Shown one piece after another: positions 22,354 through 32,667 of a stretch of 64,000 bases of DNA. Positions within the stretch are counted from its first letter, which is position 1. Each line of letters opens with the position of its first letter. The position numbers and the translations under genes were made by a program. This DNA comes from Diadophis punctatus similis (Eukaryota > Chordata > Lepidosauria > Squamata > Dipsadidae): positions 13,747,919-13,811,918 of the forward strand of contig JALIGW010000010.1 in the NCBI GenBank assembly GCA_023053685.1. The letters run 5' to 3'. A model generated the notes under the pieces. That model searched no databases. It was given only the letters and a program-made list of their open reading frames with translations, and was not told where the DNA came from.

Positions 22354-22826
22354 TGTTAGGTCTCTGACCATAACTGATTGGATAGATAATATATGTCTAG
22401 TTTTTAACAGCTATAAGTCTGTTTAGCTTAGGTGTTGCAGACTGCCACAAGAGGGAGCTAGAGTTCACAGCTTATTTCTATGGGAGTCCCTCTCTGTTTG
22501 TCTTTGGTCTCTGCTACTCAGAGTGTAGTCTCTGCTACTCATTAGAGCAAGGCCTAGAGTATGTATGCTCTGCATTTCTCTCTGTGTTGTAGTTATGTAT
22601 TATAGCTGAAATGTATTTGTACTGGATAATACTTGGATTGTCATTATGACTATTAAGTGTATGACTTTGGACTGTTTATAGGAAAATGCTATTTCTTAAA
22701 GTAAACTTTAATTCAAGTTAGTATATCTGTGTGTGGCTGAGTACTTATTCACAACTGATCTCAATCTAAATGTTTCTGTATGCACAACCTTGGTAACACA
22801 AGGAATACTCTGCTAATACATTAACA
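22354..22826 (+). repeat. Copia LTR 3, shared by units 2 and 3
   Basis: A 473-bp LTR matching LTR 1 by eye, with TGTTA...TAACA ends. Polypurine tract on its left, primer site on its right, no target duplication. Confidence 0.95.
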
Positions 22827-22918
22827 CTGGTTATGGGCCCAGAGAGATATTGAGAGTTAGTGTGAATATTCAGTTTCATACTCAGACAGCTAACTTGTGG
22901 TTTACTGTTAAATTAACA

Positions 22919-25900
22919 ATGGCACAAGAACAGTCAACTAGCTTATCCCTGATAACCAGGTTAGATGGAACTAACTATGTTTCCTGGTCTATGAAGTGCA
23001 GCTTACTTTTGCGTAAAGAAGGATTATGGACTGTGGTTAATAATTCACCTGATATAACAGCTTGGGATCCAACAAATGATGAAGATAAGAAGAAAATAGC
23101 TGCCTTTAACCGGGATAATGAAAAGGCTCTTAGTATTATTGGACTGACACTGAGTGATCAGCAACTGGTCCATATTCATGGTGAAGATTCTGCTGCCAAG
23201 TGTTGGAGTACCTTAAAGAGACTTTATGTTCGTGATAGTGTTGGTGCGCATATACACCTTACACGTAAACTGTTCAGAGCACGTTTGTTAAAAGGTGGTG
23301 ACATGTTAGCTCATTTGGAGTTTATGAAGAGAACATTACAAGAGCTACATGAAAAGGAACTGATTTTCTCAGAGTTGCATCAAGTTTATATTATTCTTTC
23401 TTCTTTGGATGACTCTTATGATGATTATGTGTCTTCACTGGAAGTTTTAACCAGAGATGAACTGACATTGACTGGCATAATAGGAAGACTGTTAGAAGAG
23501 TCTAGAAGAAGGCAAGATAGAAAACAACTGAGAGAGAAACAACCACAGGAAGAACCACAGAGAGAGAAACAACCACAATCTTCAACTGCCTATATTGTTA
23601 GGAAATGTTATTCTTGTGGGGCTAAGGGTCATATAGCCAGATTCTGTAAAATGGGTAAAAAGCAGAATGCTATTAATATGCAGAGAGCTTATAATGATGT
23701 TAGTGTAGCTATATCAAGTACAAATAAAAATGTAAGCCATGATATCTGGATAATAGACAGTGGAGCATCTCAGTGTATAACTAAAAGTAAAGAGAGATTT
23801 GTTAATATGACTAAAAGTAACCAGCATGTATCATTAGCAAATGGCTGGAAATTGAAAGTATCTGGAGAAGGTAATGCATATTGTTCATGTATTAATGAAA
23901 ATTTACCAATGTTATATGTACCTAACCTTATATATAACTTACTATCTGTGAGAGAATTGGTAAAAGCAGGGTTTGTGGTAACTTTTCAGGGAGATAAATG
24001 TTTAATTGAAAAACAAGGTAAAAGAGTTACTGCAAGGTTGCATGATGGCTTATACATTATCCATGATAGTCCATTAAATAAGGCCAATTCAGTTTATGAA
24101 AATAGAAAGCCTCATGACGAATGTATTCATTTGCTCCATAGACGTATGGGACATTTAAATTTCAAAATTTTAAAGAAAACTGTTGAGTTATCTAATGGTA
24201 TAAAATTAAAACCTTGTACAAGATATTTAAATTGTAATGCTTGCAATCAGGAAAAGAGCAAGGTAATTCCTGCAAACAGGTTAAATGGATTTAAAACCAA
24301 GGAACCATTAGAGGTTGTATTTGCTGATCTCATTGGACCTAAGAAACCCAGTTTAGGTGGAGCCTGTTATATATTGAGCATAGTTGATCATTTTTCTAGA
24401 TATGGTTTCTGTTATCTGATGAAAACAAAAACAGAAACATATCAGCATTTTGTAAACTGGTTAAGGTTTGTTGAACGAAAAATGAAAAAGAAACTGGTTA
24501 GTTTAGTAACAGATAATGGTACTGAGTTTACCAATAAGAGATTTGAAGATATGCTAAAGAGAGCTGGTATTGAACATAAACGTTCTGCTCCTTTTCGGCC
24601 ACAACATAATGCGCATATTGAACGTAGAGGTCAGACATTACAGGCTATGTCTAGAACCATGATTTCAGATTCTGGTTTACCAGAAAGACTCTGGGGTGAA
24701 GCTATAATGTGTGCTAACCATGTTTTGAACAATGTAGTGAATGCAACAACTGGTGAATTGCCATTTACCCGTTGGTATGGTAGGAAACCAAATCTTAGTT
24801 ATTTGCATACATTTGGTGCACCAGCATGGGTGCATATTCCCACACAAGTAAGGCGAAAGGGACAACACAGAGCACGGAAATTATGTTTTGTAGGGTATGA
24901 ATCTAATCATAGATCATTTAGATTCTGGGAGCCAGGTACTACTAGAGTATATTGTAGTGCAAGTGCTAAATTCCTTGAGCATGTTGGATGGAGTAAACTG
25001 GAACAGGAATACAAGGAACAAGATAGTATTGTTGTTGAGGATCCATTGTTTCCTGATGATTCTGATAAGAGAAGTACTGATAATAGGATAGTGAAAGAAT
25101 CCTCAATAGAGAAACCATCTATGGATGATGTAGAAGATACTTCGATAGGGGAGGAAAAGGAAGAGGAAATTCCAACAACTTGTACTAAATTGCCTAGGAG
25201 GTCGACTAGGGAGAGACGTCCACCTGATAGATATCAGGCAAGTATTGTATGCCAGATTAATGTGGAACCGTCTAATTATAACGAACTTAAGCTGTATCCA
25301 ACAAAGGAACAGGTATCTTGGCAGGAAGCTATGAATAAGGAATTAAAATCTTTAAAGGATCTTGAGGTATATGAAGATGTAAAGTTACCACCAGGTGAGC
25401 GTGCAATAGGTTGCAGATGGGTGTATAAATTAAAGACTGGTGTGGATGGCACTGTTACCCATAAAGCAAGATTAGTTGCTCAGGGGTTTGCTCAATCAGA
25501 TAAGGATTATGATGAGGTATTTGCACCTAGTCTGAGAGCAAATACATTGAGAGGAGCATTAGTTTGGGCAGCTAAAAATAAATGCATAATTAATCATGTA
25601 GATGTCGAAACTGCATATCTACATGCACCTTTACAACATACCATTTATATGAGAAAGCCATTAGGTTTAAAAGATGATGGAAAAAATGATTATTGGAAAT
25701 TAAAGAAAAGTCTTTATGGTTTAAAGCAATCAGGTTATGAATGGAATAAATGCATTGTAAAAGAATTAGTTTCCATGGATTTTAAAGCTGGTATAGCTGA
25801 TCCTTGTTTATTTAGGAGAGAGAAAGATGGTTTGATTTCTCTGTTGCTATTATTTACAGATGATATAGCGATTATAACAAAGACTGAACAAGAAGCAAAT

Positions 25901-26794
25901 GATATTGTTTCTGAATTACAAAGAAAGTTCAAGATTAGAAATTTAGGAGAAATTAAACATTATTTGGGTCTTGATATAATGAAGACAAATAGAGGATTCA
26001 AAATTTCGCAAGCTAAAAAGATTAGCCAATTGTTAAAAAGATACAACCTGGAGAATTGTAAAACTGCTAAGACACCAATGGATCAGGGATTTACAAATAG
26101 TGATACTAAATGTCCTGTGTTTGATAAGGAGATATATCAGTCTCTAATTGGTAGTCTCTCATATTTGAGTAATTGGTCTAGACCAGATATATCTTACAGC
26201 GTAAATCAACTGGCTAGATATAATGCTGAACCAAATGAAAGGCATTGGCAAGCAGCTAAACGAATACTTAGATACCTAAAGCACACAATACATTATTCTT
26301 TATATTTAGAACCGAGAAATGAATTAGTGTTAACTGCATATGCTGATGCAAGTTTTGCTACTGATGCAATGACTCGCAAATCAACATCAGGTATAGTGGT
26401 AATGTTGGGTAATGCTTTAATAGGGTGGAAATCTATTAGGCAACAACATATTAGTTTATCCACTATGGAAGCAGAATTCTCGAGTTTATCATTAATGTGT
26501 ACAGAATTGGTGTATTATAAACAATTGTTAAAGGATATAGGAATTACTGTACAGGAGCCATTTATTGTGTATGAAGACAATCAATCTGCCATTAGTATGG
26601 CTAATAGTTTAGCTGTGAAAACAAGGTCGAAACATACTGATTTGAGATATCTGAATGTTAGACAATGTGTTCAAAATAAAATGGTTAAGTTGGAATACTG
26701 CATGACTGAACAGAATATTGCAGATCATTTTACTAAAGCGCAAGGTGCAATTAAACACAAAGAGTGTTGTGAAAACTATGGTTTAAAGATGTAA
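22919..26794 (+). CDS. Copia Gag-Pol polyprotein, copy 3, intact
   Basis: The third identical 1,291-residue frame starts at the ATG at 22,919. It is followed by the same spacer and polypurine tract, then LTR 4. The domain order (Gag, zinc knuckle, protease, integrase, reverse transcriptase, RNase H) puts integrase before reverse transcriptase, which defines Ty1/copia against Ty3/Gypsy. This is the most downstream unit, so its 3' LTR is the outermost one and borders the right TTACT. Confidence 0.93.
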   Translation: MAQEQSTSLSLITRLDGTNYVSWSMKCSLLLRKEGLWTVVNNSPDITAWDPTNDEDKKKIAAFNRDNEKALSIIGLTLSDQQLVHIHGEDSAAKCWSTLKRLYVRDSVGAHIHLTRKLFRARLLKGGDMLAHLEFMKRTLQELHEKELIFSELHQVYIILSSLDDSYDDYVSSLEVLTRDELTLTGIIGRLLEESRRRQDRKQLREKQPQEEPQREKQPQSSTAYIVRKCYSCGAKGHIARFCKMGKKQNAINMQRAYNDVSVAISSTNKNVSHDIWIIDSGASQCITKSKERFVNMTKSNQHVSLANGWKLKVSGEGNAYCSCINENLPMLYVPNLIYNLLSVRELVKAGFVVTFQGDKCLIEKQGKRVTARLHDGLYIIHDSPLNKANSVYENRKPHDECIHLLHRRMGHLNFKILKKTVELSNGIKLKPCTRYLNCNACNQEKSKVIPANRLNGFKTKEPLEVVFADLIGPKKPSLGGACYILSIVDHFSRYGFCYLMKTKTETYQHFVNWLRFVERKMKKKLVSLVTDNGTEFTNKRFEDMLKRAGIEHKRSAPFRPQHNAHIERRGQTLQAMSRTMISDSGLPERLWGEAIMCANHVLNNVVNATTGELPFTRWYGRKPNLSYLHTFGAPAWVHIPTQVRRKGQHRARKLCFVGYESNHRSFRFWEPGTTRVYCSASAKFLEHVGWSKLEQEYKEQDSIVVEDPLFPDDSDKRSTDNRIVKESSIEKPSMDDVEDTSIGEEKEEEIPTTCTKLPRRSTRERRPPDRYQASIVCQINVEPSNYNELKLYPTKEQVSWQEAMNKELKSLKDLEVYEDVKLPPGERAIGCRWVYKLKTGVDGTVTHKARLVAQGFAQSDKDYDEVFAPSLRANTLRGALVWAAKNKCIINHVDVETAYLHAPLQHTIYMRKPLGLKDDGKNDYWKLKKSLYGLKQSGYEWNKCIVKELVSMDFKAGIADPCLFRREKDGLISLLLLFTDDIAIITKTEQEANDIVSELQRKFKIRNLGEIKHYLGLDIMKTNRGFKISQAKKISQLLKRYNLENCKTAKTPMDQGFTNSDTKCPVFDKEIYQSLIGSLSYLSNWSRPDISYSVNQLARYNAEPNERHWQAAKRILRYLKHTIHYSLYLEPRNELVLTAYADASFATDAMTRKSTSGIVVMLGNALIGWKSIRQQHISLSTMEAEFSSLSLMCTELVYYKQLLKDIGITVQEPFIVYEDNQSAISMANSLAVKTRSKHTDLRYLNVRQCVQNKMVKLEYCMTEQNIADHFTKAQGAIKHKECCENYGLKM

Positions 26795-26827
26795 GGTATT
26801 ATATATTGATCTACCCAAAGGGGAGAA

Positions 26828-27300
26828 TGTTAGGTCTCTGACCATAACTGATTGGATAGATAATATATGTCTAGTTTTTAACAGCTATAAGTCTGTTTAG
26901 CTTAGGTGTTGCAGACTGCCACAAGAGGGAGCTAGAGTTCACAGCTTATTTCTATGGGAGTCCCTCTCTGTTTGTCTTTGGTCTCTGCTACTCAGAGTGT
27001 AGTCTCTGCTACTCATTAGAGCAAGGCCTAGAGTATGTATGCTCTGCATTTCTCTCTGTGTTGTAGTTATGTATTATAGCTGAAATGTATTTGTACTGGA
27101 TAATACTTGGATTGTCATTATGACTATTAAGTGTATGACTTTGGACTGTTTATAGGAAAATGCTATTTCTTAAAGTAAACTTTAATTCAAGTTAGTATAT
27201 CTGTGTGTGGCTGAGTACTTATTCACAACTGATCTCAATCTAAATGTTTCTGTATGCACAACCTTGGTAACACAAGGAATACTCTGCTAATACATTAACA
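26828..27300 (+). repeat. Copia LTR 4
   Basis: The terminal 473-bp LTR, same sequence as LTR 1 by eye, ending CATTAACA against TTACT. Confidence 0.95.
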
Positions 27301-27305
27301 TTACT
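27301..27305. repeat. Right target-site duplication of copia array (TTACT)
   Basis: It is identical to 13,401-13,405 and abuts the CA end of LTR 4. The next bases continue the R4 reading frame on the minus strand. Confidence 0.95.
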
Positions 27306-29185
27306 GATAGTGGGATCATTGCGATGATGAAGAGGAGGGGTGAAAGTGAATCTCCCTGAAAAATTCCTCTCTTGATATTAACCATTCCATAGTTCTCATT
27401 CCCTACTGCCAACACAGTTCTCCATTGTTTCATCGCTTTTTCAGTGAATGATGTAATATTTTTGCTGATGCCAATAGTTTCTAAGCATTTGATGATCCAG
27501 CTGTGTGGCAGTGAGTCGTACGCCTTTTTGTAATCAATCCAGACCATATTCAAGTTCGTTTTTCTGTTCTTACAGTTTTCTAGTATCATTTTGTCAATTA
27601 GGAGCTGATCTTTTGTGCCCCTGCTCCTTCTTTTGTTGCCTTTTTGCTCTACTGGCAAGATGTTATTTGTTTCCAAATAATCCATTATGTTATCTGCAAT
27701 TATCCCGGTGAGTAATTTGAAGGTTGTTGGCAAGCATGTTATTGGTCTGTAGTTTCCAGGTGTTGTTCCTTTAGTTGCATCTTTCTGAATCAAGTATGTT
27801 TTTCCAGTTGTCAACCATTCATCAATTTGACCATTTTGTAGCATTTCGTTCAGTTGCTTGGCCAATATTGCATGCAAACTGGTCAGATATTTGAGCCAGA
27901 AACCATGTAATTGGTCATTTCCAGGTGATGTCCAGTTCTTTACTTTTTTTACTCGATTTTTGACCATCTCAGTTGTTATTTCTAATACTTGCATTTGCTT
28001 CTTGCCAACACTTTTCTCAAAGTCTTGTATCCACTTTGCTTCCTTATTGTAATCCTTTGCATTTTCCCACAGTTCTTTCCAGAATTCAACTGTGGCTTGC
28101 TTTTCTGGTTTTTCACTTTTGAAATTGTCATTTGCATTGAGGCTTTGGTAGAAACGTCTTTGATCTGATCGAAATTGCTGATTTTGCTTGTACTGAATGA
28201 TTCTTGCATCATATCTTTCAATTTTTCTGGCTATTGCTGTTATTTGCTGTTTTACAATTTCAAGTGCTTCTTCAATTTTCCTTGTATCAAGCCTGTATCT
28301 TCTGGCTAATTGATCCATGATCTTGCTATTTTTTAGCCGTTGTTCATTCATATTTTTTAAATTGCTAGCATCTGTTCTGAGTTTTTTTATTTTTTGTTCC
28401 AGTCGAATTTTCCACTTTGGTTTTGATGCTTTTTCTGCCTTGCGACTAGGTGCTTTGTTTTTAAAACCTAGTTCATTAGTGACTATTGCAGCTGCACTGT
28501 ACATTAACTGATTTGTTTCTAAGATGGATGCCGATTCAATTGTTGAAAGTACTGCATTAACCATTCTCATTATAGGTGCCAAGTTTTTGTTAGGCACAGT
28601 TTTTAATGATGGTAAACGTTGCCTTTCCTCATTAGACAGTACATGCTCCATGATTTTGTCCTTCAATTCCTTTTGTTTTTCAGTTAGTTCATCAATTGGT
28701 TCAATCATGACTGGTTCTGGTAGTGGTGCTATTACTTCTCCACTAACAGTTTCTTCTGTTGGAAGCTCCAGTGTGATGTCTTCAGTTGTTTTGTGAGTTT
28801 CTGTTGTTTCCACTGGTGGTGTTATTTTTTTAATTTGGCAATTTGTCTGAATTTTCTCAAGTTCAATTTCACTGAACACATTATTTCGTATAATAAATCG
28901 CCTTTGATCTGCTAGTCGTTGTTCGCTAACATTTGAATCTGGATATTGTTGTTTCCAAAGTTCATGCATTCGCTTCAAATAACCTCTTCTTTCTGGCTCT
29001 GAGTTGTAATAACAGGCCATTATGGCACGATTTTCATCTGCACTATATTTTTGTCGTTTTGTTGGCTGGTCCACTTGTAGCCCACTTGTCGACGGATGTC
29101 CAGGGACCTCAACATCCGCCGCGGCCCTTGTTAACACGCATGACGACCGATGCGGTATAGAATTTTTCTTCATTTCTTTCACCAT
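27301..29185 (-). pseudogene. R4/Dong LINE ORF, N-terminal part (to RT palm)
   Basis: The frame starts at the ATG at 29,185 (MVKEMKKNSIPHRSS). About 60 basic residues lead into a helical DNA-binding-like segment (YYNSEPERRGYLKRMHELW), then a long charged linker. The reverse transcriptase follows: NWTSPGNDQLHGFWLKYLTS, TPGNYRPITCLPTTFKLLTG, VWIDYKKAYDSLPHSWI and IFQGDSLSPLLF. The frame is interrupted at 27,301 by the copia insertion just before the YMDD block, which lies at 13,3xx. No stop or frameshift occurs in the 628 codons, so the LINE ORF was undamaged when it was hit. The first methionine is preceded by about 95 bp of unique sequence and then the monomer array. Confidence 0.87.
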
Positions 29186-29280
29186 GTTATATGGGTTGGC
29201 GAGTTTTTTTTAATGAGGCCAGGTTGCCAACCTGACCCCAACCCTCCTCCTTTCTCATCCGGGCTTGGGACCGGCAACAG

Positions 29281-29749
29281 CGGAAATGGGGGGGGGGGGA
29301 AGCAATCTAACTGTCTGTTGATGGCAAAAGGCAGGATCAGGGATGGGGGGAAGCAATCTAACTGCCTGTTGATGGCAAAAGGCAGGATCAGGGATGGGGG
29401 GAAGCAATCTAACTGCCTGTTGATGGCAAAAGGCAGGATCAGGGATGGGGGGGAAGCAATCTAACTGCCTGTTGATGGCAAAAGGCAGGATCAGGGATGG
29501 GGGGGGAAGGAATCTAACTGCCTGTTGATGGCAAAAGGCAGGATCAGGGATGGGGGGGGGAAGGAATCTAACTGCCTGTTGATGGCAAAAGGCAGGATCA
29601 GGGATGGGGGGGAAGCAATCTAACTGCCTGTTGATGGCAAAAGGCAGGATCAGGGATGGGGGGGAAGCAATCTAACTGCCTGTTGATGGCAAAAGGCAGG
29701 ATCAGGGATGGGGGGAAGCAATCTAACTGCCTGTTGATGGCAAAAAAAA
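29281..29749 (-). repeat. Nine tandem 51-54 bp monomers at the 5' end of the R4 LINE
   Basis: Nine copies of a unit containing AATCTAACTGCCTGTTGATG and GGCAAAAGGCAGGATCAGGG, spaced 51, 51, 52, 53, 54, 52, 52 and 51 bp. Nearly all length change comes from the G-tract. Each unit holds the inverted pair CTGCCT/AGGCAG. The position, between the TAA target and the start codon, suggests a promoter-bearing 5' UTR array like the monomers of rodent L1, but promoter activity is inference. Confidence 0.85.
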
Positions 29750-29876
<127 letters not shown>

Positions 29877-30115
29877 ACAAAAGATGACGGATAGAGGAAA
29901 CGTTTTGTATACAAGATTGGCTTTACTAGAAGCTAGTATAGAGGCAGACACAAGAAATAGGGGGAATATTATTATGCACATTTTTAATATAATATATTTA
30001 AAGTAATAGCTAAACACAAAGATTAGATGAAAGATGGTGATACTATATATGTTCTAATGATACTGTTATTGTTATTAAAATGGGAGACTAAAATGTTGAA
30101 CAATTAAATAATGAA
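29877..30115. other. Short flank between microsatellite and DIRS element
   Basis: About 240 bp of A/T-rich DNA. A short reading (RLALLEASIEADTRNRGNI) looks like decayed coding sequence and may be LINE X debris. Nothing firm can be assigned. Confidence 0.35.
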
Positions 30116-30122
30116 GGCTTAT

Positions 30123-30242
30123 ATTCTCCATAATGGGTGGAGCTAGCCTCCAAGGATGGGTTGACACTGCCCTCAAGCCAATCAGGACTGAGTCTGGAAA
30201 AGTATAAATAGCACCGTTGTGCCTCAATTCCCCCTCTTTTGA
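30123..30242 (+). repeat. DIRS left inverted terminal repeat
   Basis: From GTGGAGCTAGCCTCCAAGG to CAATTCCCCCTCTTTTGA this is the reverse complement of the right end, with about two mismatches in 106 bp. It includes AGTATAAATAGC, a TATA-type core promoter (about 30,201-30,212), consistent with start of transcription in the terminal repeat. Confidence 0.9.
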
Positions 30243-31182
30243 CTCAGTCCTGAGCCAAAGACATGTGCCTTTTCATCCTTAAAGACTTCTATTATTCCTA
30301 CCATCTATCACCTGGATTCAAACTGTAAGTTGGCCCTGATCGAACCCCCCAGGTGCTCCTGTCATAGTACTTGGGTTGAAGGCAGCTCAGGGTGATAGCC
30401 CGGCTGCTGCTTGCCCCTCCAGCCGAAGGCCCAGCTCTTGTTATCAATTCTGGCTGTGAAGGGTGAGGGAACTGTCCCCAATTAACATCCTGAGGGACAA
30501 ACGGTGTTTTGCTTTTTTCCTTTCTACTCACCGTTCCAACTTGGGCTCTGAACAAGGCAGGCAAGGAATTTGCCGATTGACTGTGAATGCCTGATTAACT
30601 TCATTGCCTCAATTCAGTCAGTGCTGGCCTGTGGGTGAGGCGGGCAAGTAATTTGCCGAATGTCAATATTGGCCTCTGCCCTGCGCTCCTGAGCGAGGCT
30701 CCGTTTGACCAATCAAAGTGCTCCCCAGCTGATTTTTAGACTGTCTAGCAGGCTGTGCTAAGCAGGTGAACAGATCGCAAAACAAATAAGAGCTGTCAAA
30801 ACTGAGCTGAAAGCAAATAATAATAATTTTTTTTCTCTTTTTCTTCTGGCTGCTCGCAAAGGAGGCTAAAGAGCTGTACAGACTGCTTGATGAGGGCTTG
30901 TTCCCTATTTGCTTAAAAGTGCTTTGCAGGCTTCATTAATTAAAGAGCTGTACAGACTGCTTGATGAGGGCCTGTTCCCTCTTTGCTTAAAACTGCTTTG
31001 CAGGCTTCAGTAAATTAATCAGTCTGCTCTAAGGGTCAAAGAAATTGACAGAAAGATAAGCTATATGCAATAAGAAGCCTTGGCCCTGCTCCAGCGCTGA
31101 CAGGAGTGAATGAAAATACATCTGGGGCTCCACTCCCTCCCCTTAGGCTTACTTGCTAATCAGAAGAAGTCTCTGTGGGAGC
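30243..31182. other. DIRS 5' internal region, no gene recognised
   Basis: This should be the leader and gag region of the DIRS element, but no Gag motif could be identified and open frames are short. It holds a 74-bp tandem duplication (30,867-30,940 and 30,941-31,014) around AAAGAGCTGTACAGACTGC. Decay or replacement is likely. Confidence 0.45.
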
Positions 31183-31190
31183 CTTTAGGT

Positions 31191-31574
31191 CCATGATGGC
31201 GAACCTATGGCACGGGTGCCACAAGTGGCACGCGGAGCCATATCGGTGGGCACGCGAGCTCAGGTCCGGCGCACATGTGCGCACCGGCCAGCTGATTTTC
31301 GGGCCTTCTGGGCCCACTGGGAGTCAGGAAACAGGCTGTTTCCAGCCTCCAGAGGGGGTGGGGAAGGCTGTTTTCACCCTCCCCAGGCTCCTAGAAAGGC
31401 TTTGGATCCTGGAGAGAGCAAAAAATGGGCGTGCCATTGCATGCTGGGAGTGGGGGGGGGTCATGCGCGCATGCGCGGGGGTGCATGGAATTATGGGTGT
31501 GGGCACGCACACACGTGATCCCCGGTATCACCCCCCCTTTTGGCACGCGAACCAAAAAAGGTTCGCCATCACTG
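31191..31574. mobile_element. hAT-type MITE with perfect 8-bp TSD
   Basis: The 384-bp element ends in CAGTGATGGCGAACC read inward from the right, and in CCATGATGGCGAACC on the left. It is flanked by identical CTTTAGGT copies (31,183-31,190 and 31,575-31,582). Terminal sequence and 8-bp duplication are typical of hAT elements. The GC-rich interior, with CATGCGCGCATGCG, has no transposase. Confidence 0.9.
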
Positions 31575-31639
31575 CTTTAGGTCTATCCTGGCTCCTTTGA
31601 TCCAAGGCCCTGTCTGTGTCTGTCTCTAGTGCCTGGGCC

Positions 31640-31795
<156 letters not shown>

Positions 31796-31956
31796 GTTAC
31801 ATTTATATACCGCCCTTCTCCGGGGACTCAGGGCAGTGAACAGCCAAGTAAAAATACAATATAAACATTAAAATATATATACATTTAAAAGAAAATATTA
31901 GATGTGGCCCTGATTTAAGACAATATAATTAAAATTTGGTAAAATTTGGTAAAATC

Positions 31957-32658
31957 TTAAAAACCCCAAAAACCTTTACACGCCAGCCCGGCTTGATAAA
32001 AATAGTACGTCTTGAGGGCACAGCGGAAGGTGGCCAGGTCATGAATGGTTCTTAAATCTGGAGGGAGCTGGTTCCAGAGGGTGGGTGCTCCCACAGAGAA
32101 GGCCCTCCCCCTGGGTGTCACCAGCCTACACTGCTTGGCTGATGGCACCCCGAGGAGGCCCTCTCTGTGGGAGCGCACTGGTCGATGGGAGGCAGTTTGT
32201 GGCAGCAGGCGGTCTCGGAGATACCTAGGTCCAATGCCATGGAGCGCTTTAAAGGTAGTAACAAGCACCTTGAAGCGCACCCGGTAGACCACTGGAAGCC
32301 AGTGCAGCTCGTGCAGGAGGGGTGTTATATGGGAGCGCCAATTAGCCCCCGAAACCACCCGCGCGGCTGCATTCTGGACCAGCTGGAGCCTCCGGGTGCT
32401 CTTCATGGGGAGCCCCATGTAGAGAGCATTACAGTAGTCCAGACGCGATGTGACGAGGGCATGAGTGACTGTGCACAGGGAATCCCGATCCAGAAAGGGC
32501 CGCAACTGGCATATCAGGCGGACCTGATAAAAGGCCGCCCTGGTCACAGCTGTCAGATGGTCCTCTAAGGACAGCTGTGAATCCAGGAGGACACCCAGGT
32601 TGCGAGCCCTTTCGGCGGGGGTTAGAGACTTGCCCCCGATAGTCAGAGATGGAATCAT
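31957..32658 (-). pseudogene. CR1 C-terminal domain fragment
   Basis: A 233-codon frame continuing the CR1 polymerase: GGKSLTPAERARNLGVLLD, TRAAFYQVRLICQLRPFLD, SRLDYCNALYMGLP, LQLVQNAAARVVSG, HWLPVVYRVRFKVLV, and the closing block RAFSVGAPTLWNQLPPDLR. This is the thumb and C-terminal region of CR1 ORF2. It joins the frame at 32,668 with a frameshift or stop between. The end near 31,957 is the natural C-terminus, followed by the short 3' UTR. Confidence 0.88.
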
Positions 32659-32667
32659 CTGACTATA

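Larger units (their letters stand above)
13406..27300 (+). mobile_element. Tandem Ty1/copia array: 4 LTRs, 3 internal regions
   Basis: The structure is LTR-internal-LTR-internal-LTR-internal-LTR with an exact unit of 4,474 bp (LTR 473 bp, internal 4,001 bp) and a total of 13,895 bp. Each internal region carries the same primer site, the same intact Gag-Pol frame and the same polypurine tract. The only base difference I found is in LTR 2 (position 18,049). The whole array sits between single TTACT copies in the R4 LINE. Plausible origins are unequal exchange between LTRs of sister elements or integration of concatenated cDNA. An assembly duplication is the main alternative. Confidence 0.93.

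Noticed and set aside
29281..29749. CRISPR-like array of 51-54 bp repeats
   Set aside because: There are no distinct spacers, units differ only by homopolymer length, and the context is a LINE 5' end in a vertebrate genome.
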